This document shows positions 24,714 through 33,115 of a stretch of 64,000 bases of DNA, in pieces; position 1 is the stretch's first letter; each line of letters begins with the position of its first letter. This DNA is from Candidatus Poribacteria bacterium (GTDB taxonomy: Bacteria > Abyssobacteria > SURF-5). The stretch covers positions 18,556 through 82,555 of the forward strand of contig JACRIR010000229.1 of NCBI GenBank assembly GCA_016215705.1. Reading direction: 5' to 3'. The translations under genes and the position numbers were made by a program. Under the pieces are notes generated by a model, which saw only the letters and a list, made by a program, of their open reading frames with translations, did not search any database and had not been told where the DNA came from.

Positions 24714-25229
24714 TTACGGGGACACTTCTACGAGTCTTTGACAGCGGCGGCAAGCGGATATGCGCGTGTGGGGTGTGGAACCTCGTGCCTTGCCGACAGG
24801 CCGAAGGCCAGAATCCTAAAAAGCATCGCGCCGCTGCTCCTTGCCTATCATTTCGTCCTATCCACATCTTTTTGTTAATGAATCAGGAGCGCGGCGCGAT
24901 GTTCATATCGTATGCTTTAGCGGATTTGCACATTTAACAGTGCATTTAGTGTGCCATTCGCGAATAGGCGGATTACAAAGTCAGAATCTCATAAGCGTGA
25001 CTGAGTGGAAGTCGTTTTCGGTGAGTGGCTGTCGCGCCGGAAAGACTACCTTATTTCTTGTAAGCGGTACAAGAAACTTATTGAAACGACAAGGTGACCG
25101 GAGAAGAATCGGGAACACGATGCCGCATCGTGTCCCCGATTCTTGAGAAAACTCTTGACTCGCTCCAGTTCCGGAGAGGAAGCTCCTTTCTCCCGGGACA
25201 AGGTCTTCCGACTCTGCTATGCGCGCTCA
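24714..25229. other. Gene-free spacer with several inverted repeats
   Basis: A 516-base stretch between converging transcripts. It contains an inverted pair GCATCGCGCCGCTGCTCCT / AGGAGCGCGGCGCGATGTT (about 24820-24905). A perfect hairpin TTTCTTGTA-AGCGG-TACAAGAAA lies at 25054-25076, and a GGGGACACGATG-family palindrome with AAGAATC/GATTCTT outer arms at 25104-25144. No convincing coding region, tRNA or known RNA was recognised. Confidence 0.6.
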
Positions 25230-25292
25230 CTAGCACGAAGACTTACACTTGCATGTTCCGCCGGCCTTTTTCGCAACTTTGCGGATTTTCAC
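25230..25292 (-). CDS. Candidate Cys-rich RiPP precursor peptide (20 residues)
   Basis: Minus-strand mini-gene read as GTG plus 19 codons: VKIRKVAKKAGGTCKCKSSC, then TAG TGA. It is preceded by AAGGAGGTGA, a full-length match to the anti-Shine-Dalgarno sequence, with eight bases from GGAGG to GTG. It begins 50 bases downstream of the radical SAM/SPASM gene and points the same way. A basic leader-like half, an Ala-Gly-Gly turn and a Cys-rich core (three Cys at 14, 16 and 20) fit a ribosomally made, modified peptide. It is too short for ordinary gene finders. The function as substrate is inferred from context; no homologue was checked. Confidence 0.6.
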   Translation of the reverse strand: MKIRKVAKKAGGTCKCKSSC

Positions 25293-25342
25293 TTTTCTCA
25301 CCTCCTTCGCAATAGAGTAGGTGGAATGTTTGTCTTTTTCCC

Positions 25343-26512
25343 TTAACAAGGCAATCCGTTCGCCCCGCACATTACGGGGTCCTTTCCGAATCTGTCGCCC
25401 GCCATCTCAGCCCTGTACCTGCATCCCCCTCTGCACAGTGCAACCATTTCGCAATCACAGCGAAGTTGCTGGAGACTGATTCGCGGAATGTTACGCCACG
25501 CGCTTGCCAGCCCGTCGGAGACGCTTCCCGCCGGCGAGTTGGAGTAGAATCCACACTTGGATATCGTGCCGTCGGCCATCACCGCGCACAGGTGAGCTCC
25601 GCACGCGAGGTCGCCGTTTTCCTCGGATGAATAATGTGCGCCGCCTCCGAATGCGCGTTCGAGAAGCGGGCCCGTTTGGGCGGGGTTTGCCTCCAATGGG
25701 TGGCCTCGGCGCCATCGGCCTGCGTAGGCAGGCACGTCAATGTTCCATTCTCTGGCGCCGAACCCATTTACGATCCGCTCCAGATCATCGAAATCAGCGA
25801 TGTTATTGGCATGCGCCATCGTGGCGATGGAGACATCGATGCCCCATGTTACAAGGTTTTCGAGTCCGAGCAGCGACCTCTGATAATTCCCGAAACCTCT
25901 CAGCGCGTCGTGTGACGGCCCGACGCCGTCAAGGCTCACCTGCGCCTCGTGAGCTCGAAGTCGCTCGACCACGGAAGGGTCTTCAAGAGTTGTCCCGTTC
26001 GACAGGATAACTGTCCGGAACGAGTATTGCTCAAATAAGTCGTTGATCTCCCAAAATTGAGGGTGGAGAAGCGGTTCCCCGCCGGATATGAGCAGGCGAA
26101 GCCCCTGGAGTTCGTCAAACTCCTTCATGACTTTCGCAATGTGTTCAAACGGCAGATCGAGCGGTTGCGTTTCGCCAAGGAAACAGTGCGCGCATCTGAG
26201 GTTGCAGCGCGTAGTTATGTGAAGAAGCAAATACCGAAGCGAAGGGACGGGCGCCCGGCTTGTCTGTTTTTGAGGGGCGTAGTCCGATACATGTGAAAGA
26301 ACCCGTTCTCTGATGCAATAGCGCAAGAACTCCGTCTCGGCATGTGCGACCTCGGCCCCGTTTATCTTGACAGGCAGGCTTCGGACAAACTGGAGAGCTT
26401 CGTCGTCAAGCTCATACAGCTCATCACGAACGCGATCATAGACGCACGGCTTCTCGAGCAGCCTCAGCGAACAACTCGGGCTAAGCGCCAGATAAGTCGG
26501 ATCGGACTGCAT
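25343..26512 (-). CDS. Radical SAM/SPASM peptide maturase with N-terminal PqqD-like domain
   Basis: Radical SAM enzyme of the RiPP-maturase type (389 residues). Residues 1-80 resemble the PqqD/RRE fold that binds precursor peptides (LALSPSCSLRLLE, DELYELDDEALQFV). Residues 95-270 are the radical SAM core with CNLRCAHC (Cys-103, 107, 110) and ISGGEPLLHPQFW. The C-terminal part carries a SPASM-type auxiliary cluster region (GAHLCAVMADGTISKCGF, LRCDCEMVALCRGGCRYR, MCGANGLPC). The start overlaps the upstream 78-residue gene by 32 bases and the small peptide gene follows. Product likely a thioether- or C-C-crosslinked peptide; the chemistry is not predictable here. Confidence 0.87.
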   Translation of the reverse strand: MQSDPTYLALSPSCSLRLLEKPCVYDRVRDELYELDDEALQFVRSLPVKINGAEVAHAETEFLRYCIRERVLSHVSDYAPQKQTSRAPVPSLRYLLLHITTRCNLRCAHCFLGETQPLDLPFEHIAKVMKEFDELQGLRLLISGGEPLLHPQFWEINDLFEQYSFRTVILSNGTTLEDPSVVERLRAHEAQVSLDGVGPSHDALRGFGNYQRSLLGLENLVTWGIDVSIATMAHANNIADFDDLERIVNGFGAREWNIDVPAYAGRWRRGHPLEANPAQTGPLLERAFGGGAHYSSEENGDLACGAHLCAVMADGTISKCGFYSNSPAGSVSDGLASAWRNIPRISLQQLRCDCEMVALCRGGCRYRAEMAGDRFGKDPVMCGANGLPC

Positions 26513-26717
26513 TCACAATCTCCTCGACGCTCACAAGCTCCTTATCGAGCAAAAGCTTGATAAGATAGAATCCGCCGCATGCGATGTCTTCATCTTCGCC
26601 TTCTTTATAGAAGCTGCAATCTCTGCAGATGAATTCGGTCAGCCCGCGCTGTGTCTTCAGATAGTCGGGACTGCCCAGAAACTTCCGGCAATTCAAGAGC
26701 ATATTCGGGAATGGCAT
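26481..26717 (-). CDS. Small Cys-containing protein of the RiPP-like cassette
   Basis: A 78-residue acidic protein of unknown function, first gene of the minus-strand cassette. It has Cys-10, a CxxC pair (Cys-31, Cys-34; EFICRDCSFY), and Cys-47 (DIACGGFYLIKLLL). A C-terminal helix follows (VSVEEIVNAVRSDLSG). Four cysteines could bind zinc or an iron-sulfur cluster. GGGGGGGGAG lies about nine bases before ATG 26717, and its end overlaps the radical SAM start, indicating coupled translation. It might be an accessory factor or a second precursor; I do not recognise the family. Confidence 0.7.
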   Translation of the reverse strand: MPFPNMLLNCRKFLGSPDYLKTQRGLTEFICRDCSFYKEGEDEDIACGGFYLIKLLLDKELVSVEEIVNAVRSDLSGA

Positions 26718-26862
26718 GGTTCAGGTCTCCCCCCCCATCATTTTCCGCGAATTCGGAGATACGCAATCTTTAATCTAACATTGATATTGGGAAGTGGCAA
26801 TAGGGAGAAAGAGACGGCTTGCAGTTGTGTTTCCTGGGTGGCGTTTTGCATGAAAATTGGAA

Positions 26863-26932
26863 GGGCGCAATGAATTGCTCCCCTACGACGACAAATTAAA
26901 AGATTCCGTAGGGGCGCGATTCATCGCGCCCG
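26863..26932. repeat. Inverted repeat (GCGCAATGAATTGC...GCGATTCATCGCGCCC)
   Basis: Arms AGGGCGCAATGAATTGCTCCCCTACG and CCGTAGGGGCGCGATTCATCGCGCCC face each other across a 17-base AT-rich centre. It is the simple form of the composite elements at 19259 and 33758, without the nested palindrome. It fills much of the 250-base gap before the acyl-CoA dehydrogenase gene. Confidence 0.75.
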
Positions 26933-26967
26933 ATCCGCTGTCTGGCCGCAACGCCGGCAAACCAATC

Positions 26968-28206
26968 TTACTTTAACTGCTCTCTCGTATACTCAAGAAT
27001 GCGTCTCGCAATGATGAGCATGTTGATCTGGCCCGTGCCTTCAAATAAATCATTGATTTTGCCGTCGCGCATCCATTTCTCAAGCAGAAGCTCGCGCGAA
27101 TACCCGAGCGGACCCATGAGCTCGACCGCCTTCTGGGTCACGAGCGTAATGGCCAGACCTGCCTTCGCTTTGGCCATTGAGGCTTCGAGATTGTTGCGCA
27201 TCCTGCGGTCCATCATCCAGCATGCGCGCCAAGTGAGCAGGCGGGCCGCCTGGAGGTTGGCCTCCATCTGCTGCACGTCGCGCTCGACGGCGGTCATCCG
27301 ATACGGTGAGATGCCATACCGAATCTGAACGCCCTGTTTCTCAAATTCCTCCTTCACGAAATCGATGGCCGCACGCCCGATGCCGATGGCGCTTGCGGCC
27401 ACCATTGGACGCGTGGCGTCGAACGTGGCCATTACACCCTTGAAACCCGAGGTGCTGTCCTTCTTTTGCACCTCGGAACTCCCTAGGATGTTGTCGAGCG
27501 GGATACGGCAGTCCTCGAACACAATCGTGCACGTGTCCGATGCGCGAATACCGAGCTTCTTTTCGAGCTTGGTGACCGTCATGCCCGGAGTCCCGTGCTC
27601 GACGATGAAACTCTTGATGCCGGCGCGTCCGGCGGACCTGTCGAGCGTCGCCCATACAACGACAAAACCCTCAGAATCCTGGACGGCAGCTTTCCCGCTG
27701 GTCACGAAGATTTTTTCTCCGTTCAGCACCCAGTGGTCACCATCGCGGGCGGCAGTCGCAGTAATTGCGGCAGTGTCCGAGCCTGCGTTCGCTTCCGTGA
27801 TCGCCATTGCGCCCCATTTGGGCTCACCCTCGGTGAAACGCCTGAGGAAACGCTCCTTCTGATCGGATGTTCCCACGGCCTCGACTGCTGCCACGCCGAG
27901 CCCCCCCGGAATACAGAGGTAGAGCCCGCAGTCGCCCCACGAAAGCTCCTCAATCACGTTCGCAAACATGACCGAGTTCTCGGCGGGCTTCTCCGGCTTG
28001 CCCTCCTGCTTCGGCTTTGTGCTCGCCTCGAAGCGCGCGCGATTCCTCCGCTTCGAGTCTTCCCACATCATGTTTATGAAATCCAGCGGTTTCTGGTGCT
28101 CCTCTTCATCGTATTTGCGAGCGGCCGGACGCATCATATTCTCGGCCAGCATATGGACCATATTCTTCATATTCGCGATGTTTTCTGAAATCTCGAAATC
28201 AATCAT
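26968..28206 (-). CDS. Acyl-CoA dehydrogenase with catalytic Glu motif
   Basis: FAD-dependent acyl-CoA dehydrogenase (412 residues from ATG 28206). Visible features are the N-terminal helical domain with an unusual Lys/Pro/Glu-rich insertion (FEASTKPKQEGKPEKPAE), the flavin-binding strand (WGAMAITEANAGSDTAAITA), and the C-terminal helices. The catalytic-base motif near the end is FEGTGQINML, matching the YEGT motif of MCAD-type enzymes. The start was chosen because GGGAGG lies upstream; the longer frame overlaps the preceding gene. It is the downstream partner of another acyl-CoA dehydrogenase that lacks this motif, so the two may form one heteromeric enzyme. Substrate unknown. Confidence 0.9.
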   Translation of the reverse strand: MIDFEISENIANMKNMVHMLAENMMRPAARKYDEEEHQKPLDFINMMWEDSKRRNRARFEASTKPKQEGKPEKPAENSVMFANVIEELSWGDCGLYLCIPGGLGVAAVEAVGTSDQKERFLRRFTEGEPKWGAMAITEANAGSDTAAITATAARDGDHWVLNGEKIFVTSGKAAVQDSEGFVVVWATLDRSAGRAGIKSFIVEHGTPGMTVTKLEKKLGIRASDTCTIVFEDCRIPLDNILGSSEVQKKDSTSGFKGVMATFDATRPMVAASAIGIGRAAIDFVKEEFEKQGVQIRYGISPYRMTAVERDVQQMEANLQAARLLTWRACWMMDRRMRNNLEASMAKAKAGLAITLVTQKAVELMGPLGYSRELLLEKWMRDGKINDLFEGTGQINMLIIARRILEYTREQLK

Positions 28207-28225
28207 CGTGGAGTATCCTCCCGGT

Positions 28226-29335
28226 TTAGATGGTGACGAGTCCATCGAATGTGGCGAAACCGCGTCCGTTGCGAAGCCAGAGTTCGACCGGATGCTCTCT
28301 TATGTAGCCGTGCCCTCCGAGGACCTGCACGGCGCGGTCGGTTATCATGAGAACTTTCTCGGCAGCGTACTGCTTGGCAAGATACGCTTCGCGATCCGAC
28401 TCAAGCCCCTTGTCGAGTCTCCATGCGGCTTCCCACGTGAGCAGCCGTGTAGCATCCACTTCGATTGCCATTTCCGCAAGCATGAAGGCGATCGCCTGCC
28501 GCGAGGCGATTGGCTCGCCGAAGGCCACGCGCTCTTTTGCATAGTCGCGGGCATACTCGAACGCGGCTTTGGAAACGCCCACTGCCATCGCTGCAAGTCC
28601 CACAAAACTGTAATTCAGGAGCTTTGAAACGTTGCAGCCGGCCTCTCCTCCCAGTCTGCTTTCCTTCGGAACCCGGCAATCCTTGAAGATGACCTTGCGG
28701 GTGTCGAGAGCTTTGAGGCCCATATTCTTCTCTCGCTCGCTGATCTCCATACCCGCCGTTCCCTTGTCGACAAGGAAAGCCTGCACACCTTTTGCGTCCG
28801 CCGAGGCATCGGTCTGCGCATAAACAAGGATAACTTCGGCGTCGGCTGCCAGGGGCACGAGGCACTTCTCGCCGTTTATCACGTAGCTTCCGCCTTCGGC
28901 TGCGGCCTTTGTCTGCATCGAAGGAAGGTCAAAGTCAATTCGAGGTTCCATAAACGCAGCGGAGGCCGGTTTGAAACTTTCCTCGCAGAAAAGTGGGAGA
29001 TACTTCTGCTTTTGGTCTTCAGTCCCGAATTCGATCAGGGGGTATACGACACTGGCCGGACAGAGCATGCAAACCGCCAGCGAGAAATCCCCGTAAGCAA
29101 GCTCCTCGGCCAGGATGGCGCCGGTCACTGCCGAGCGAGGCTCGCCCACGCCGCCGTATGCTTCAGGGACATTGTTCGGGATCAAGAATAACTCCCATGC
29201 CTTGCTGATGAACTCAGGTGGTATCTTGCCCCCTTCATCACATTCACGATAAATTGGTCGCATCTCGTTAAGCGCGAATTTCCTGACCGTTTCGTAGATC
29301 ATTCGCTGATCATCGCTAAGCTCGAAAGATAGCAT
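28226..29335 (-). CDS. Acyl-CoA dehydrogenase homologue lacking the usual catalytic Glu
   Basis: Acyl-CoA dehydrogenase fold (369 residues): N-terminal helices (DDQRMIYETVRKFALNEMRP), the flavin-binding middle (SAAFMEPRIDFDLPSMQTKA) and C-terminal four-helix bundle (VLGGHGYIREHPVELWLRNG). The chain stops at RGFATFDGLVTI, where the YEGT/Q motif with the catalytic Glu would be. The conserved Glu is replaced by Asp in a different context and the last helix is missing. RBS GGGAGG precedes ATG 29335. It ends 19 bases upstream of the second dehydrogenase start, so they are co-transcribed. Some family members place the base elsewhere, so activity cannot be excluded. Confidence 0.88.
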   Translation of the reverse strand: MLSFELSDDQRMIYETVRKFALNEMRPIYRECDEGGKIPPEFISKAWELFLIPNNVPEAYGGVGEPRSAVTGAILAEELAYGDFSLAVCMLCPASVVYPLIEFGTEDQKQKYLPLFCEESFKPASAAFMEPRIDFDLPSMQTKAAAEGGSYVINGEKCLVPLAADAEVILVYAQTDASADAKGVQAFLVDKGTAGMEISEREKNMGLKALDTRKVIFKDCRVPKESRLGGEAGCNVSKLLNYSFVGLAAMAVGVSKAAFEYARDYAKERVAFGEPIASRQAIAFMLAEMAIEVDATRLLTWEAAWRLDKGLESDREAYLAKQYAAEKVLMITDRAVQVLGGHGYIREHPVELWLRNGRGFATFDGLVTI

Positions 29336-29426
29336 CTTCGCCTCCCTTGCGCCGTCGAATGGCTTTGATAGGTGTCATAAACCTGAACGATTTCCTGGAC
29401 ATCAATGCCCGGGCGGCAGTATTCTC

Positions 29427-30209
29427 TTATGACGGAATAGTCGCCCTTTCTTGACTCTCCTTTCTCCTTCCCCTTGGATTCTTCTTCATTCTCCTCACAC
29501 GGGCGGCAAACTCGTTGCGCATGGCCTTTCGGCGCATCCACAAGAACAAGCTCAGAAAAATGTCTTCACCCGTATTATTGAAAAGACTCTCTGCGTCCCG
29601 GGGGTCGAGGCCCTTGAGGATTCTCTTGAAAACCTGAGACATTTCCTTTCGCGCGAGCCGACGCGCGGCATCAACATAGATTGAGAGCGCTTCGGTGGGC
29701 CATCCCCTTGCAGGAGTGAACCCGCGCTCACCCATGCGCGACAGTATTCTCAGAATCTCGACGTCCTCCACACGATAGGTGCGGCGTCCATTTTTGACCT
29801 CCGGCGTGAGCACGCCTAGTTGCTCGAGCCGTTGCATGGTCCGCTCCTTGAAACCGAATTCCCGGCCGGCTTCGGCCCGCGACATCACATGCGCGGGGGC
29901 CGCGCTCATCAGCCATCCGGCATATTGCGCGCTGATGACGAGAATATTCTTGAGCATGCCGCTGTCCTGAACGGAATCGAGCAATCGTTTGATGCGCCCC
30001 AGCGGCAGAAAGGCTTTTTCCTGAAAATCCGATATCAGTCTGATTCGCTCGACGCAGCTTTCGTCGTAGAAAGCCATCGTTCGATTGATTCTCACGGGAG
30101 GTGGCAGGAGGCCCTGCGCAACATAAAAATGGATTTTCGACCTGCTGACGCCCGCATGATCTGCAAGTTCTTTGATCTTCATCCGCCCTGTAATCTCGGC
30201 GTTTTTCAT
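29427..30209 (-). CDS. MerR-family regulator with two predicted helix-turn-helix regions
   Basis: Transcriptional regulator of 260 residues. The first MerR-type winged helix is at residues 10-75 (MKIKELADHAGVSRSKIHFY, QGLLPPP). A second MerR-like segment is at about 115-165 (GREFGFKERTMQRLEQLGVL, GRRTYRVEDVEILRIL). The tail is strongly basic (RRMKKNPRGRRKES). Tandem HTH arrangement is unusual. It lies upstream of the acyl-CoA dehydrogenase pair in the same orientation and probably controls it. No effector-binding cysteine pattern typical of metal-sensing MerR proteins is seen. Confidence 0.8.
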   Translation of the reverse strand: MKNAEITGRMKIKELADHAGVSRSKIHFYVAQGLLPPPVRINRTMAFYDESCVERIRLISDFQEKAFLPLGRIKRLLDSVQDSGMLKNILVISAQYAGWLMSAAPAHVMSRAEAGREFGFKERTMQRLEQLGVLTPEVKNGRRTYRVEDVEILRILSRMGERGFTPARGWPTEALSIYVDAARRLARKEMSQVFKRILKGLDPRDAESLFNNTGEDIFLSLFLWMRRKAMRNEFAARVRRMKKNPRGRRKESQERATIPS

Positions 30210-30394
30210 GGCGGGTCAGCAAACTCTCCTGGTCATACTCGTGGTGACGAACAATACCAAGCGGGGAGACAAACCGGAGAACTATTAAGTGCCACTTGAT
30301 AGTTGATTCTATAAAGAGAGGTTTCGTCTTGTCAAGCAAAATCTTCCGGACGGGCGGGACGTGTCCGTCCAAATCAACGTCTGAAATGCCGAAA

Positions 30395-31027
30395 TCAATT
30401 ACGGGGATGGATGAGGTAGTGGGAAACCATTCTTGCCAGTTCTTGCACTAATTCGTCTCCGTTGAATGCGGCTTGCGAAAAAATCACTTGATGCACGCAG
30501 GCTTCAACGGCCTCGTCGATTACGAAAGCGGCGATCGGAATATTGGATACGGTGATTTCTGACCTGTGTTCCTCGAGCAATCGCTCCAGAGGCGCTCGAA
30601 CACGCCGGCGGATTTCATCTCGGATTTCCCGGAATGCGGGGTCTTTCATGGCTACTTGGGCAAACGCGCGCCTGATGCCGGGATCGACTTTGTGGCTCTC
30701 GTACGCCGTTCGAACGAGTGACTGAATAGCGGTTTGTATGTCCGCTGTCCGCCATCTCTCCGGGGCCAATTCAGCAACGAGTGTTTCCACCACCCGCGTG
30801 GAATACTCGCGATAGATTTCCAAGAATATGTCTCTCTTGTCGCGAAAATACTTGTAGAATATTCCGACTGAAACCCGCGCTTTTCTCGAGATCTGGTTTG
30901 TCGTCGTGGTGTCGTAGCCTTGTTCCGAGAATAATTGCGTTGCGGCGCGCACAAGATGCTCCCGTGTGCGCCACCCGCGTTTCTGCTTCGGTTTTTCGAC
31001 CTGTGGCCGACTACTCCTGATGCTCAT
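30395..31027 (-). CDS. TetR/AcrR-family transcriptional regulator
   Basis: TetR-type repressor of about 210 residues. N-terminal HTH: GWRTREHLVRAATQLFSEQG, QISRKARVSVGIFYKYFRDK. The C-terminal helical ligand domain follows. It is transcribed divergently from the flavoprotein/2Fe-2S genes, and dyad sequences lie in the shared promoter region (31096-31193), so it likely represses both directions. ATG 31027 is preferred over the longer frame because GGGAG precedes it and the extra residues would lie in the predicted leader. Ligand possibly an acyl-CoA, given the neighbours, but that is a guess. Confidence 0.87.
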   Translation of the reverse strand: MSIRSSRPQVEKPKQKRGWRTREHLVRAATQLFSEQGYDTTTTNQISRKARVSVGIFYKYFRDKRDIFLEIYREYSTRVVETLVAELAPERWRTADIQTAIQSLVRTAYESHKVDPGIRRAFAQVAMKDPAFREIRDEIRRRVRAPLERLLEEHRSEITVSNIPIAAFVIDEAVEACVHQVIFSQAAFNGDELVQELARMVSHYLIHPRN

Positions 31028-31064
31028 GAGCAAACACTCCCTGTTCTCTCCCAATCCCGTTTCT

Positions 31065-31093
31065 ATGTTACATAAAAGGGTTGTGCGTGTCAA
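31065..31093 (-). promoter_or_regulatory. Minus-strand promoter of the TetR gene
   Basis: Minus-strand TTGACA (31093-31088), a 17-base spacer and TAACAT (31070-31065). The predicted transcript would run through a short leader to ATG 31027. Confidence 0.65.
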
Positions 31094-31095
31094 TA

Positions 31096-31193
31096 GAACA
31101 TGAGCATGACATCATATTCTTTTTTCTGTTTTTCTATTGACAAGCTTGAACTAGCGTGATAGAATGCATAAAAATGAACTTGATATCATGTTC
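31096..31193. promoter_or_regulatory. Candidate TetR operators in the divergent promoter region
   Basis: Two dyads share the half-site GAAC(A/T)TGA...TCAT(A/G)TTC. One is at 31096-31119 (half-sites eight bases apart), just upstream of the tetR -35. The other, tighter and nearly perfect, is at 31176-31193 (GAACTTGATATCATGTTC), just downstream of the predicted start of the flavoprotein transcript. Positions fit repression of both divergent units. Confidence 0.55.
31137..31165 (+). promoter_or_regulatory. Promoter of the flavoprotein/2Fe-2S operon
   Basis: Perfect TTGACA 31137-31142, a 17-base spacer and TAGAAT 31160-31165. The dyad at 31176-31193 covers the early transcribed region. Confidence 0.7.
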
Positions 31194-31295
31194 TATCGGG
31201 GTTTGTCTTGTCTCAGGTCACCGAGACCCTGTGGCTATGGCAAATAGACGGCCTATCATCGAGCGCATATCTGCTTGTTCAAAGGGAGAATGGCC

Positions 31296-33071
31296 ATGAA
31301 ACAAGAAACTATTGAGACAGATGTCCTCATCATTGGCGGGGGAGGGGCAGGTTTCAGGGCCGCGATCGGCGCCAGAGAAAAAGGCGCAGAGGTTGTCCTG
31401 CTGAGCAAGGGTCCCCTTGCCCGATGCGGCGCCACACCGATGGCGGGCGCCGACTTCACCGTCGACGGGCTGAGTCTCAGTCAGATGGGTTTTGATGGTG
31501 AGCCAAGGGACAGCAAAGAAACCTTCTTCAGCGACATCGTTCATCAAGGCTACTACATGAACAACCAGAAACTCGTCGAGCAGTATGTGCGCGCGGCCCC
31601 CGACCGACTCAAAGAGTTGATTGCCTGGGGTATTAAGATCATCCATTCCGAGGAACGGGCAATCTTCACGAGCGGTGTGAGCATAATGGACGCGCTTCTC
31701 CGAAGAGCCAGGTCCATCGGTGTTCGGATGGCTGAGGATGTCATGCTCCTTGATCTTGTCACGGGTGGCGGAAAGATCGAAGGAGCCCTTGCGCTGGATA
31801 TCAAGAGCGGCGAATTCATCCGCTTCAAAACCAAGGCAGTCGTGATGGCGACGGGCGGCTGGCACAAAGCCTTTTGGCCCAACACGGGCATGCGCGACCT
31901 TTCGGGCGAAGGCGTTGTCATTGCCCATCGCGCCGGCGCGGATATCGGAAATATGGAGTTCATAACTTTCGCCTGCAATGTTCTTCTGAGTCCGATGAAG
32001 TGGCTCGGCAGCATCGCAACGTACATGCTTCATACAACTGTTGGCGGAGAGCTCACCAATCAGCGCGGGGAGGCTTTTCTTGACAAATATGATCCATACG
32101 TGGTTCAGAAGGGCACGACCATGGAATGGAACAAGAGTTTCATTTCTTTCGCCGCGACAAAAGAGGTTCGTGAGGGAAGGGGATCGCCCAACGGCGGAAT
32201 CTGCTACGGCCGGGGGCGGGCGGATTGGGAACCGTTTGAGTTCGTTGCCGGGATACTGTTTCCAAACTGGAAATACAAAGGCCTCGATCTTTCCGAACTT
32301 GGCGAGAAGCTCAAGAGCGGCGAAACGGTCGAAGTCGGTTCTCTTGTGGAGTATTTCGATGGTGGCATCGTCGTAAACGAGCGTTTTGAGACAGCGGTTC
32401 CAGGCCTGTATGCCGCCGGTGAGTGCGCCCTTGGACCGTTTGGTTCGAACCGGATCGCCGCCGCGATCACGGAGATGCTGGTTCATGGCGCCGATGCAGG
32501 CGAGAACGCAGCGGCCTATGCCGCCGCAGCAGACGCGCGAAAAACGGATGCAGCGGCCTTTGACGAAAAAGAAGAGGCGGCGCTGCGTCCGCTGGTCCGC
32601 CCGAAGGGCCTGCGCCCGGCGCAAGTAAGAAGATGCATCCAGGAGAAGGCGCACAAACATCTCGGCCCGATACGCAACGGGCGGGAATTGCAGGCCTTCG
32701 TTGATTTCGTGTCAGCCATTAAGAGAGATGAGTTGCCGCAGACGGCGACCTCATCGAAAGGCCGCATGTATAATAAGGAATGGGTGGACGCGTTGGAGCT
32801 CGAAAGCATTGTCCACCTGCTCGAGGCGGCGGCAAGGAGCGCACTGTTCAGAACCGAGAGCCGCGGCGTTCACTATCGCGAAGACCATCCGTATACTGAC
32901 AACGACAATTGGCTCTATGAGAGTCTCGTGAAGATGTCCGGCGATGATTTCGAGATCACGAAGCGGCCCGTCACATGCACGACGATAACGCCGCCTCGCG
33001 GAGTTGTGTCGTATTTGGATATGATGAAGAAAATGATGGAAGCCCATTCCGACGTCGGCGGGCATCACTGA
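31296..33071 (+). CDS. Fumarate reductase/succinate dehydrogenase flavoprotein-like FAD protein
   Basis: FAD-binding oxidoreductase of the FrdA/SdhA/aspartate-oxidase family (591 residues). N-terminal dinucleotide-binding motif VLIIGGGGAGFRAAIGA, internal FAD motif ATGGWHKAFWPNTG, GEGVVIAHRAGADIGNMEF, C-terminal VPGLYAAGECALG and a helical cap. The fumarate-site stretch that normally reads EFVQFHPT is EFITFACNV here, and the SNRIAAAITEML segment departs from GANRLGGNSL. The substrate is therefore probably not fumarate or succinate. ATG 31296 is chosen because AAAGGGAG is spaced properly for it. The next gene encodes a small 2Fe-2S protein likely to pass electrons. Regulated by the divergent TetR. 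Confidence 0.85.
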   Translation: MKQETIETDVLIIGGGGAGFRAAIGAREKGAEVVLLSKGPLARCGATPMAGADFTVDGLSLSQMGFDGEPRDSKETFFSDIVHQGYYMNNQKLVEQYVRAAPDRLKELIAWGIKIIHSEERAIFTSGVSIMDALLRRARSIGVRMAEDVMLLDLVTGGGKIEGALALDIKSGEFIRFKTKAVVMATGGWHKAFWPNTGMRDLSGEGVVIAHRAGADIGNMEFITFACNVLLSPMKWLGSIATYMLHTTVGGELTNQRGEAFLDKYDPYVVQKGTTMEWNKSFISFAATKEVREGRGSPNGGICYGRGRADWEPFEFVAGILFPNWKYKGLDLSELGEKLKSGETVEVGSLVEYFDGGIVVNERFETAVPGLYAAGECALGPFGSNRIAAAITEMLVHGADAGENAAAYAAAADARKTDAAAFDEKEEAALRPLVRPKGLRPAQVRRCIQEKAHKHLGPIRNGRELQAFVDFVSAIKRDELPQTATSSKGRMYNKEWVDALELESIVHLLEAAARSALFRTESRGVHYREDHPYTDNDNWLYESLVKMSGDDFEITKRPVTCTTITPPRGVVSYLDMMKKMMEAHSDVGGHH

Positions 33072-33115
33072 GAAGAAGGCAAAAGGGCGGAGGGTCGCTA
33101 ATGCAATAAATATGT

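Noticed and set aside
24714-25229. Possible structured RNA or tRNA in the spacer
   Set aside because: Several hairpins are present, but no tRNA T-loop motif, riboswitch core or other known RNA signature was recognised.
31218-32660. 480-codon minus-strand ORF opposite the flavoprotein gene
   Set aside because: Antisense shadow of a clear FAD protein; the translation shows no family features.
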